From Rasiella rasia (GTDB lineage Bacteria; Bacteroidota; Bacteroidia; Flavobacteriales; Flavobacteriaceae): a stretch of 64,000 nucleotides of DNA. The number at the start of each line of letters is the position of its first letter. Positions within the stretch are counted from its first letter, which is position 1. Position numbers and translations under genes: made by a program. Under the pieces are notes generated by a model, which had not been told where the DNA came from, did not search any database, and was given only the letters and a program-made list of their open reading frames with translations. Below, piece by piece: positions 9,289 through 17,497 of this stretch. The DNA is taken from assembly GCF_011044175.1 (NCBI RefSeq), contig NZ_CP049057.1:3138501-3202500 (forward strand), in the 5' to 3' direction.

Positions 9289-10409
9289 AGCTAGCTATAA
9301 TTTCACATACAGAGCATTATAAAGATAAAGAAGGCAAGATTGTTGGCTGGGGCCCAACCATTAGTGAGTTAAATTACTTAGCACCTCACTTTGAGAAAAT
9401 TTATCATGTAGCGATGTTGCATGCTACTAAAGCACCTCCCAGTTCACTGCCATACATACACCCTAATATCGAGTTTGTTGCATTACCACCTTCTGGAGGA
9501 ACCTCTGGTTTGAGTAAATTGAAAACCCTATGGCAAGCCCCGAAGACTATTTCAGTTGTTAGAAAAACCTTACAAAAAGTAGATGTATATCAGCTTAGAA
9601 CCCCAACAGGAATGGGGGTCTATTTAATCCCGTATTTAACTTGGTTTTGTAAAAAGAAAGGGTGGTATAAATATGCTGGTAATTGGAGTCAAAAAAAGCC
9701 GCCACTGGGGTACCGCTTGCAACGGTATTTATTGACAAAACAGTCTCGTAGTGTAACAATTAACGGCACTTGGGCAGACCAACCTAAGCATAGTTATACC
9801 TTCGAAAACCCCTGCTTAACTTTAGAAGAGCGTGCAGAAGGAATTTCTGTAATAAAAGCTAAAAACTATATAAAACCCTTCTCATTTTGCTTTGTGGGCA
9901 GGTTAGACGACGCAAAAGGTGTGCAGCGTATTATAGATGCCTTCGCTGAAGTAGATACGTCTAAAGTCAGTAAAGTACATTTTATAGGAAATGGTGAGCG
10001 CATGAATTCGTACAAAACACAATGTACTTCTTTAGGTCTTTCTGCAACATTTCACGGGTTTTTACCTAGAGAAAAGGTATTTGAAATTTACCGCAACTGC
10101 CAGTTTCTGCTGTTGCCAAGTACTGCCTCTGAAGGGTTTCCTAAGGTGATTGCAGAGGGGATGAATTTTGGGTGTATTCCTATAGTATCTGGCGTTTCAA
10201 GTATTGGGCAATATATTAAAAGTGCCAATGGTTATGTAGTAACGCCTACTACGTCTGCGGTTTTAGCTGAAATTTTAAAAGAAATTTTAGATACAGACTC
10301 CAAAAAGTTAATGCAAAAAGCGATAGAAGGATATGCAACAGCTTCAAAATTTACTTTTGAGCATTACAATTCTCGTATCTTGAACGAAATTATACCAAAC
10401 ACTAAATAG
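9285..10409 (+). CDS. glycosyltransferase family 4 protein
   Basis: A 374-residue GT-B enzyme with an ATGA overlap onto the previous gene. FCFVGRLDDAKGVQRIIDAF begins the C-terminal domain (about residue 205), and EGFPKVIAEGMNFGCIPIV carries the E-x7-E motif. The N-terminal domain (MKLAIISHTEHYKDKEG) is less typical than in its neighbours. Donor and acceptor unknown. Part of the same polysaccharide operon. Confidence 0.88.
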   Translation: MKLAIISHTEHYKDKEGKIVGWGPTISELNYLAPHFEKIYHVAMLHATKAPPSSLPYIHPNIEFVALPPSGGTSGLSKLKTLWQAPKTISVVRKTLQKVDVYQLRTPTGMGVYLIPYLTWFCKKKGWYKYAGNWSQKKPPLGYRLQRYLLTKQSRSVTINGTWADQPKHSYTFENPCLTLEERAEGISVIKAKNYIKPFSFCFVGRLDDAKGVQRIIDAFAEVDTSKVSKVHFIGNGERMNSYKTQCTSLGLSATFHGFLPREKVFEIYRNCQFLLLPSTASEGFPKVIAEGMNFGCIPIVSGVSSIGQYIKSANGYVVTPTTSAVLAEILKEILDTDSKKLMQKAIEGYATASKFTFEHYNSRILNEIIPNTK

Positions 10410-10458
10410 AGCAGTTATCTCAAATATCACCAAAATAGCAAACCATCCTTTATTTTTT

Positions 10459-11784
10459 GTGCTATTGCATGTAGGGGTAGGATTATTAGCAACGGTTTTT
10501 AGACCAGCAATGATTGCCTACTTTTTGCTTGTAGTGGTGTATTTTCTCTACCGTATTATTGTATTGCCCAACAAACAGCGGGAAGTACTTGTAGCAGCAT
10601 CTTATATGGTAGGTGCCGAGGTGTTTTTTAGAATGACCAAGGCGTACTTCTTATACGAGACAGGAAAATATATGGTTATTGTGTTCTTAGTGATAGGAAT
10701 GATCTACCATGGCTTTAAGCGAAGTTCGTTAACCTATTTTGTATACTTTTTATTGTTGTTACCTGGGGTTTATGTTTCGTATTTAAACATAGATTTTGAC
10801 GATAAATTTAGACAGACTATTCTCTTTAATTTAAGTGGCCCCATCTGCCTAACGGTAGCAGCCATGTATTGTTATGGCAGAACGGTTACTTTAAAAGAAC
10901 TATTCACATGTCTCGATTTCTTGGTGTACCCCATAATTTCCATGACTATCTATGTATATTTTTACAATATTAATATACAGGAGGTAATTACAGGTACGGC
11001 CTCCACTTCTGCAACTTCGGGTGGGTTTGGTCCAAATCAGGTTGCAACCGTTCTTGGATTAGGAGCATTTGCGCTATACAGCAGATTCTTGATACCTTAT
11101 AAAAATAAAATTTTGCATTTAGTGATGATGTTTTGGTTGATGGCCATAACGCATCGAGCCATTATTACCTTTTCTAGAGGTGGTGTTTTTGTGGCCATTG
11201 CCATGATGGGAGTCTTTACTTTTATGCTTTACTTTTCATCTGGAGTTAAAACTAAGTTTAAACTGTCTTATCGTATTATAACGGTAGTTGCGGCAATTCT
11301 CGCTATTTGGGTATTTTCGGTACTCCAAACGGGTGGGCTGATTGCAAATAGATATGCGAACGAAGATGCTCTAGGTAGAGAAAAGGCAGATGTTACCACG
11401 GGAAGAGCAAAACTAATTGATGCCGATTTCCAAGCATTTAGTAGCAATCCTATTTTTGGATTGGGAGTTGGGCAGTCTAAAAGTTATTATGAAGAAAACT
11501 TAAATACCCGAATCCCTTCTCATAATGAAATCTCAAGGATGTTTTCTGAACACGGAGTATTTGGAATTTTAGCCTTATTCATTCTACTATTTGCGCCATT
11601 GATTTCAAAAATGAATGGAAGAAGAAACATCTTCTTTTTTCCATTTATTGCTTTTTGGCTCTTAACAATTTTACATTCCTCCATGCGTATTGCCGCACCC
11701 GCTTTTATATATGGCCTTGCACTTTTAAATATAAATTATGAAACCCCAAAAGATACTGTACGTAGGGAACAAATTGGCACATAA
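10459..11784 (+). CDS. O-antigen ligase/Wzy-like polymerase membrane protein
   Basis: A 441-residue protein with about 11-12 hydrophobic segments, a large loop between the last segments, and Wzy/WaaL-like motifs: GFGPNQVATVLG, HRAIITFSRGGVF and SHNEISRMFSEHGVFG. Such proteins polymerise lipid-linked repeat units or ligate glycan to lipid A. As the only such protein in this cluster, polymerase is the likelier role. The GTG at 10459 is the first standard start; the frame stays open upstream to a TGA at 10381 and reads I-S-N-I-T-K-I-A-N-H-P-L-F-F before it, so the true start may lie earlier at a non-standard codon. It overlaps the next gene by 47 bases. Confidence 0.83.
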   Translation: MLLHVGVGLLATVFRPAMIAYFLLVVVYFLYRIIVLPNKQREVLVAASYMVGAEVFFRMTKAYFLYETGKYMVIVFLVIGMIYHGFKRSSLTYFVYFLLLLPGVYVSYLNIDFDDKFRQTILFNLSGPICLTVAAMYCYGRTVTLKELFTCLDFLVYPIISMTIYVYFYNINIQEVITGTASTSATSGGFGPNQVATVLGLGAFALYSRFLIPYKNKILHLVMMFWLMAITHRAIITFSRGGVFVAIAMMGVFTFMLYFSSGVKTKFKLSYRIITVVAAILAIWVFSVLQTGGLIANRYANEDALGREKADVTTGRAKLIDADFQAFSSNPIFGLGVGQSKSYYEENLNTRIPSHNEISRMFSEHGVFGILALFILLFAPLISKMNGRRNIFFFPFIAFWLLTILHSSMRIAAPAFIYGLALLNINYETPKDTVRREQIGT

Positions 11785-12757
11785 GGGCAGTACAGCAACT
11801 GCTATCGATGTGTTGGCACCTCGTCTTGTTGAAGAGGGGTTCTCGGTTATTTCTATTTCAGATAAGAAAAACAAGTTCATGCGTATGATAGATATGCTTT
11901 GTACAGTTTGGATGCAGGCTTCTTCATCTCAAGTAGTGCTCATTGATACGTACAGCACCTTAAATTTTCAGTATGCCGTATACACCGCGAAAATTTGTAG
12001 GTGGAAAAAAACACCTTACATACCAATTCTTCATGGGGGCAACTTACCAAATCGACTTAAAAATAGTAGCTCAAAAAGTAAGAAGTTGTTTGGTAACGCC
12101 TTAATCAATGTAGCTCCGTCACACTATCTTATAGATACTTTTAAAGCACACGGTTTTACTAATTTAATTCATATTCCAAATACCATCGCCATAGATAAAT
12201 ATGCTTTTAAACTGCGGAAAAATCCGCGGGCGCGATTGCTTTGGGTACGTTCATTTTCCGAAATATACAATCCGTTGTTGGCAATTTCCGTAGTAAAAGA
12301 ACTTCAGCAACAGGGTTTGGATGTGTCACTAACCATGGTGGGACCTCAGAAAGATTCCAGTTTTGATGCTTGCAAACAGCTAGTAGAAACAGAAAACCTT
12401 CCGGTGACGTTTACCGGGAAACTTGAAAAATCTCAATGGATTAAACTTTCCGAAGCACACGACATTTTTATTAATACAACTAATTTCGATAATACGCCTG
12501 TAAGCGTTCTAGAAGCAATGGCATTAGGTTTGCCCGTGGTTTCTACCAATGTTGGTGGCTTGCCATTTCTTATCAATCATGATGTAGATGGAGTTTTGGT
12601 TTCTCCAAATAGTATATCGGCGTTTACAACAGCTATTAATGGGCTGCTAGAGGATCCAGAAACTGCTCAAAGAATAGCTCGACAAGCGAGGCAGAAAGTA
12701 GAGAAATTTGATTGGGATGTAGTTAAACAACAATGGATTTCACTTTTATCCCAATAA
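11738..12757 (+). CDS. glycosyltransferase family 4 protein
   Basis: A 339-residue GT4 enzyme starting inside the end of the Wzy-like gene (47-base overlap). MKPQKILYVGNKLAHKGSTA gives the N-terminal nucleotide-fold loop. ARLLWVRSFSEIYNPLLAI begins the donor domain, and DNTPVSVLEAMALGLPVVS supplies the E-x7-E-like motif with Asp in the first position. Likely the last chain-extending transferase encoded before the initiating enzyme. Confidence 0.88.
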   Translation: MKPQKILYVGNKLAHKGSTATAIDVLAPRLVEEGFSVISISDKKNKFMRMIDMLCTVWMQASSSQVVLIDTYSTLNFQYAVYTAKICRWKKTPYIPILHGGNLPNRLKNSSSKSKKLFGNALINVAPSHYLIDTFKAHGFTNLIHIPNTIAIDKYAFKLRKNPRARLLWVRSFSEIYNPLLAISVVKELQQQGLDVSLTMVGPQKDSSFDACKQLVETENLPVTFTGKLEKSQWIKLSEAHDIFINTTNFDNTPVSVLEAMALGLPVVSTNVGGLPFLINHDVDGVLVSPNSISAFTTAINGLLEDPETAQRIARQARQKVEKFDWDVVKQQWISLLSQ

Positions 12758-12796
12758 ATAATTACCTACTTTTAAACCCCCTAACCAACCATTAGC

Positions 12797-14191
12797 ATGT
12801 CACAGAAATCGAATATCCATTTTGATATTTCTGAACGTAAAATCTTATTGCGCATTATAGACATCGCGTCGGTATTGGGCTTGCTGTACCTTGTGGGCAT
12901 GGTATTTAGTTTCGATTATTTTAGAATTGATGCCAGTAGATGGATGTGGTCTATTGTATTAGCACTCTACCTTACAGTATTCGCCACAATTTTTGAGCTG
13001 TATAATTTGCAAAAAGCAGCCAAATTTGAGATTGTGGTGCAAAATATTATTCTGACATCTTCTGTGACGGTTTTGTTCTATCTTCTTACACCGTTCTATA
13101 CGCCAGAGCTACCCGATAATAGAATGCAAATTATTTATTTCTTCCTTTCAATTAATATTGCGTTGTTTTTGTGGCGATACGCTTACATAGTTCTTATTTC
13201 TGCACCCCGATTCTTTAAAAAGGTATTGCTTATTACAGATTCTAAGTCGGTTATGCCAATTCTAGAAGCCCTTCAGAAATCAGATCCAAACTATAAAATT
13301 ATTGGGGTAGTCGATTTTGATCACCAAATAAGAAATTATAACCTACCCGAAGATTTGCAACGATTTGGCAGTACAAACATTGCGCAGACTGTTGCAGACA
13401 ATCAGATTTCAGAAATCGTGGTAGCAACCCCCGAAGCCGAGGCAATGACCGTTTCACTAAATAATCAGTTGCTTTCGTTGCTTGAGAAGGGAGTACCTAT
13501 TAGAGAATACACTCAGGTATATGAAGAAATTACGCATAGAATTCCAGTACAACATGTAGAACGTGATTTTTATAGGTATTTTCCATTTAGTAGAAGTAAT
13601 CAGAACAAGCTGTATTTATTTTTTCATCGGATATTAGACCTGCTATTTTCCGTAGTTGGATTACTATTTGGACTTATTATTTCACCTTTTATCCTCATTG
13701 GAAATATTATAGGAAATCGTGGTCCTGTTTTTTACACTCAAACACGTGTTGGTAAAAATGGAACGCATTTCAAAATTTATAAACTTCGAAGCATGGTTGT
13801 TAATGCCGAGCAAGATGGGGCACAGTTTGCCGCAAAACAAGATACTCGGGTTACTAAGTTTGGCCGCTTTTTACGCCGTTCTCGTTTCGATGAAATTCCG
13901 CAGTTTATCAACGTTATTAAAGGAGACATGAGCGTTATTGGTCCCAGACCAGAGCGTCCTGTGTTTGTAGCAGAGCTTTCTAAGAAAATTCCATTTTATG
14001 AAGTACGACATCTGGTAAAGCCAGGTGTAACAGGCTGGGCTCAGGTAAACGCAAAGTATGGTATGAGCGAAGAAGATTCTTTAGAAAAATTGCAATACGA
14101 CCTATACTATATAAAACGCCGAAGCTTTTTTCTTGACATTAGTATTGTTATAAAAACATTAAGTACTATTATTTTCTTCCGAGGCCAATAG
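12797..14191 (+). CDS. exopolysaccharide biosynthesis polyprenyl glycosylphosphotransferase (WcaJ-type)
   Basis: A 464-residue initiating enzyme that transfers a sugar-1-phosphate from a UDP-sugar to undecaprenyl phosphate. Four N-terminal membrane segments (within residues 15-140) are followed by a CoA-binding-like cytoplasmic region, a fifth hydrophobic segment (about 280-300), and the bacterial sugar transferase domain: GPVFYTQTRVGKNG, FKIYKLRSM, RRSRFDEIPQFINV, GDMSVIGPRPERP and KPGVTGWAQV. It is the last gene on this strand before a strand switch, as expected at the end of a Wzx/Wzy-type locus. UDP-glucose or UDP-galactose is the likely donor, but the sequence does not decide. Confidence 0.92.
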   Translation: MSQKSNIHFDISERKILLRIIDIASVLGLLYLVGMVFSFDYFRIDASRWMWSIVLALYLTVFATIFELYNLQKAAKFEIVVQNIILTSSVTVLFYLLTPFYTPELPDNRMQIIYFFLSINIALFLWRYAYIVLISAPRFFKKVLLITDSKSVMPILEALQKSDPNYKIIGVVDFDHQIRNYNLPEDLQRFGSTNIAQTVADNQISEIVVATPEAEAMTVSLNNQLLSLLEKGVPIREYTQVYEEITHRIPVQHVERDFYRYFPFSRSNQNKLYLFFHRILDLLFSVVGLLFGLIISPFILIGNIIGNRGPVFYTQTRVGKNGTHFKIYKLRSMVVNAEQDGAQFAAKQDTRVTKFGRFLRRSRFDEIPQFINVIKGDMSVIGPRPERPVFVAELSKKIPFYEVRHLVKPGVTGWAQVNAKYGMSEEDSLEKLQYDLYYIKRRSFFLDISIVIKTLSTIIFFRGQ

Positions 14192-14252
14192 GCAATGTAT
14201 AACGCTTTCCGAAGAACCACGCTAACAAAACAATTTTATAGAGTAGTGTTTA

Positions 14253-15437
14253 CTAAGCTTCCCTAGCCTTTAAATACTTCAGTAAATATATGTAACGAAC
14301 AGCTAAAGCAATGAAAAGCGGGATAAAGGCAAAGGCAAATTCTTGCACTCCCGTAAACCAATGAATAGTGAGTAATAAAAGCAACAGGATTAAGAAAATA
14401 ACATATTTGCGTACCCATACTTTTGGGCTGCTTTTACTCACCGCATACGCCACAAGTAAATTAAAGGGAAATGCCCAAAGCACATTGTAATTGTTTGCAG
14501 TAGCGCTATGGTCTGTAGCAAACCAGAGCAAACAAAGAAGCACACCAATAATTCCAGAACTCGCGAAAATTATAGTGTCCAACACACGGCTTCGTTTATT
14601 TCTCTTAGAATCCCGATAGGTTAGGGCTATAGTTAGGAGTCCGATAAGTGAAAAAATAAACAAAGGACTGCTAAAAAAATTAGCGCCTTTTTCCCTGTCT
14701 GGTGCATCAAATATGGTTTCGGTATTATTTACAAGAGGAGTCTTACTACCATCTCTCATTATAGTTGCTGAAGCTGCCGCCTGAAACACATAATCTGGTA
14801 AAAATTGATACTGCCACGAATTCGCTTTTTTGTCGGTTACCGCGCCAATAGCGACATCCATACCCAAACTTCCCCAGCTATTCCAATATACGTTTTGCTG
14901 TATAAGCTTTCTAAACGTTTTATCTTCTGAGGCAAAATCTTTGGTGAATGTAAGATCCTTACCCAACACGGAAACTAAAACATCACGCATTTTAGTAGCA
15001 CAGTTGTCATAAAAGAAGTCGTATTTATAATACTTATTCTCTGGTTTCAAATTGTTGTTGAGAAAGGTAAATACGGCTTGTTTTTCTGTATATGTTAGAT
15101 TGAGTTCTTGTTGTTTAATCCAGCGATTTTGGTCTTTGTAGTAGTCAATAAAAGGCTGTGCAATAACACCTTCAAGTTTATAAAGTAATTTTCCTTGCGC
15201 AAATTTCATATAGAAATTAGGCGTATCAAAATCATAAACTCCGTAATTATAAATTGCATCAATGCCACGACTTGGGTCTTCAATTCTAAAGGCACTATGC
15301 CCAAACTTATCGTATAGATTGTCACCAGGGCCCATGGTAACGATACTTACTTTAGCTTCTTCGGAAAGTGGAATAAATTGCGCCTGCATTATAACAGTCA
15401 CAAGTAGGGCGGCAATTAAGAGATAGTTGCGAAACAA
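14253..15437 (-). CDS. DUF4105 (Lnb N-terminal periplasmic domain-like) membrane protein
   Basis: About 394 residues from TTG at 15437. The N-terminal signal segment (FRNYLLIAALLVTVIMQAQ) is followed by the DUF4105 domain, recognisable from MGPGDNLYDKFGHSAFRI, YNYGVYDFDTPNFYMKFAQG and YDFFYDNCATKMRDVL, with conserved His and Cys as in NlpC/P60-like folds. The C-terminal third has about five membrane segments. A longer reading frame begins at TTG 15461, but that TTG is the end of a TATTTTG promoter element, so the shorter start is preferred. DUF4105 function is not established. It ends 62 bases past the polysaccharide cluster, convergent with it. Confidence 0.82.
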   Translation of the reverse strand: MFRNYLLIAALLVTVIMQAQFIPLSEEAKVSIVTMGPGDNLYDKFGHSAFRIEDPSRGIDAIYNYGVYDFDTPNFYMKFAQGKLLYKLEGVIAQPFIDYYKDQNRWIKQQELNLTYTEKQAVFTFLNNNLKPENKYYKYDFFYDNCATKMRDVLVSVLGKDLTFTKDFASEDKTFRKLIQQNVYWNSWGSLGMDVAIGAVTDKKANSWQYQFLPDYVFQAAASATIMRDGSKTPLVNNTETIFDAPDREKGANFFSSPLFIFSLIGLLTIALTYRDSKRNKRSRVLDTIIFASSGIIGVLLCLLWFATDHSATANNYNVLWAFPFNLLVAYAVSKSSPKVWVRKYVIFLILLLLLLTIHWFTGVQEFAFAFIPLFIALAVRYIYLLKYLKAREA

Positions 15438-15458
15438 AGGCTTAAGTTTTTGAAGAGG

Positions 15459-15485
15459 CAAAATACAAATTCTTCATGCACTCAA
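15459..15485 (-). promoter_or_regulatory. Bacteroidota-type promoter for the DUF4105 gene
   Basis: Reading the minus strand, TTG (15485-15483), 17 bases, then TATTTTG (15465-15459), close to the TTG-N19-TAnnTTTG consensus. It lies 22 bases upstream of the preferred TTG start at 15437 and overlaps the alternative start at 15461, arguing against the latter. Confidence 0.5.
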
Positions 15486-15503
15486 CGTAAATAATTGGTT
15501 CTT

Positions 15504-16598
15504 TTACCTAAAGATGCTTAAATCTAGTTTTAACGAAAACACATTAGAGTATAGTGCGGCACTTTGATCGCCAATATCGGTAAGGGCATAATCTACTTCA
15601 ATACCTTTGTATTTAAACCCAACCCCTATATTGGGTTGAAAACCGATAGATTCATTGCCGTCAAGTTGCTGAATATTCTGAAAATTACCTACTCCAGCTC
15701 TTACAAATACCATATCTATATACCCAAATTGCAAGCCAAGTGCAGGGTCTATACTTGTAAATGAAGTAGAAATAATATCGTTAGTCTCTGCAAATCTGAA
15801 GTTAAGGTCGGCTTCGGCTAAGAGCACATAATCGTAATGAAATACAAATTTTTTAGACGCTCCAATTTGTAGTTTTGGGATGGTAATCTCTGTAGTTTCG
15901 GGTAGTTCCTGGTTTTGGCCTTCTACAGCATTTTGTATGGTAGCAAACTGCTCTTCGTCTATAGCCCATGCATTAAACGTTGTTGTAATGTCTCTCGCCA
16001 TAATTCCGAAATTCCAATTTCCTTGCTTAAACTGGACCCCAACATCTAACCCAAAACCCCATGACGATGCAAAATCCCCAATAATTCTACGAATAACTTT
16101 TGCATTTACCCCAACATTTAAACCGTCTAACGGCAGCGCTCGGGCATAAGAAAACGTTATTCCATAGTCTGCAGTAGAAAATAAACTAATTCTATTGTAG
16201 TCAATATTTCCTTGTTCGTCTATAAGTTGTGTTGTGTTTAAAATATCATCTACTCCAAATCTAATAATAGACAGCGCGACGGCACTTTGCTTGTCTAGAG
16301 GCATAGCAAAACCTGCGTAGTCGTAATTAGCAATGTTCGCAAAATACGAAGCGTGCATTAGCGACAGCTGTTTGTCTTCAATCCCAATTAAACCAGCAGG
16401 GTTCCAATAGCCACTATTCACATCGTTTGTAGATGCTACAACGGCATTAGACATACCAAAGGCTGCTGCATCTACGCCAATATTCATAAATTCGTTAGAA
16501 TACTTTCGAACCGTTTGCGCATTAACTGCAACAGAGACCACAACTAAAAACAAAAACAGACTCTTTTTCAAGTGATAAAATTTCAGCAAATATCTCAT
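15504..16598 (-). CDS. porV2: PorV/PorQ family protein, type IX secretion PorV2-like
   Basis: A 364-residue outer-membrane beta-barrel of the UPF0164/PorV family. A signal peptide ends near VAVNAQ (about residue 27). SNEFMNIGVDAAAFGMSNAV and GYWNPAGLIGIE are the characteristic N-terminal motifs. PorV-type proteins work with the type IX secretion system, shuttling or anchoring cargo at the cell surface; the PorV2 subgroup is only putatively assigned to that system. The gene stands alone, divergent from pssA, with a 99-base shared upstream region. Confidence 0.8.
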   Translation of the reverse strand: MRYLLKFYHLKKSLFLFLVVVSVAVNAQTVRKYSNEFMNIGVDAAAFGMSNAVVASTNDVNSGYWNPAGLIGIEDKQLSLMHASYFANIANYDYAGFAMPLDKQSAVALSIIRFGVDDILNTTQLIDEQGNIDYNRISLFSTADYGITFSYARALPLDGLNVGVNAKVIRRIIGDFASSWGFGLDVGVQFKQGNWNFGIMARDITTTFNAWAIDEEQFATIQNAVEGQNQELPETTEITIPKLQIGASKKFVFHYDYVLLAEADLNFRFAETNDIISTSFTSIDPALGLQFGYIDMVFVRAGVGNFQNIQQLDGNESIGFQPNIGVGFKYKGIEVDYALTDIGDQSAALYSNVFSLKLDLSIFR

Positions 16599-16697
16599 TA
16601 TTTTACAGAATACTAAACTATTATTTCGCCTAGATATTGTGCTATATGAGGCTTAGACGGAAATACTTTCTTATTTTTACACTCAACCGAATTAATT

Positions 16698-17438
16698 ATG
16701 CTGAAACAGATTCCAAACCTTATTACATCCCTTAATCTATTGTGTGGCTGTATGGCTGTTTTTTTTGCTATTTCTGGCGATTTGGTTACCGCGTCATACT
16801 TTGTATTTTCTGGTATTTTTTTCGACTTTTTTGACGGTCTTGCTGCTCGCTTATTACATGCCCAAAGTGAAGTTGGCCTGCAATTAGATTCATTGGCAGA
16901 TATGGTAACAAGTGGAGTAGCACCTGCCGTAGTGATGGTGCAGCTTCTTTCTGAAAGTTTAACGGGGGCACCTGTTTCAATTGCAGATACTTTTGCCATA
17001 GAAGGTTGGAATACAGGATATCATCAATACCTACCATTTACCGGTTTGCTTATTGCTGTTGGTGCCGCATATAGATTGGCAAAGTTTAATGTAGATACAC
17101 GTCAAACTACTAGTTTTATTGGGTTGCCTACCCCAGCCAATGCACTTTTGGTTTTAAGTTTACCCCTTATTCTCGCCTTTCATCCCTCTGCACTTATGGA
17201 GAGCCTAATTCTAAATAGTTGGTTTTTAATCGGAATTATTTTAATGGGTTGTGTATTAATGAATGCCGAGCTGCCACTTTTTGCACTCAAGTTTAAGTCG
17301 TGGGATTTAAAGAATAACACAGTACGTTACCTATTTCTTCTCATAAGTGTAGTTGCTGTTGTTCTTCTTAAATTTATTGCAATTCCTATCATTTTGCTGA
17401 TTTACGTGTTACTTTCATTAATTTGGAGAGAGAACTAA
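16698..17438 (+). CDS. pssA: CDP-alcohol phosphatidyltransferase, probable phosphatidylserine synthase
   Basis: A 246-residue polytopic inner-membrane enzyme. The CDP-alcohol phosphotransferase signature is complete in FDFFDGLAARLLHAQ followed by LDSLADMVTSG (D-G-x2-A-R-x8-G-x3-D-x3-D, about residues 50-75). The start LKQIPNLITSLNLLCGCMAV is typical of CDP-diacylglycerol-serine O-phosphatidyltransferase, the first step to phosphatidylethanolamine. GLPTPANALLVLSLPL is typical of bacterial PssA. Substrate is inferred from family resemblance. Confidence 0.87.
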   Translation: MLKQIPNLITSLNLLCGCMAVFFAISGDLVTASYFVFSGIFFDFFDGLAARLLHAQSEVGLQLDSLADMVTSGVAPAVVMVQLLSESLTGAPVSIADTFAIEGWNTGYHQYLPFTGLLIAVGAAYRLAKFNVDTRQTTSFIGLPTPANALLVLSLPLILAFHPSALMESLILNSWFLIGIILMGCVLMNAELPLFALKFKSWDLKNNTVRYLFLLISVVAVVLLKFIAIPIILLIYVLLSLIWREN

Positions 17439-17446
17439 GCGTTATT

Positions 17447-17476
17447 TTGGTATGTCGCAAATTCCCACTACTTTAG
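17447..17476 (+). promoter_or_regulatory. Bacteroidota-type promoter for the histidine kinase gene
   Basis: TTG (17447-17449), 19 bases, then TACTTTAG (17469-17476), seven of eight positions of the TAnnTTTG pattern. It lies 21 bases before the TTG start at 17498 and supports that start and a short leader. Confidence 0.5.
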
Positions 17477-17497
17477 TGAATACCAATCAACTGACTT

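Noticed and set aside
16613..17037. Minus-strand frames opposite pssA
   Set aside because: Shadow of a well-supported gene; composition is not protein-like.
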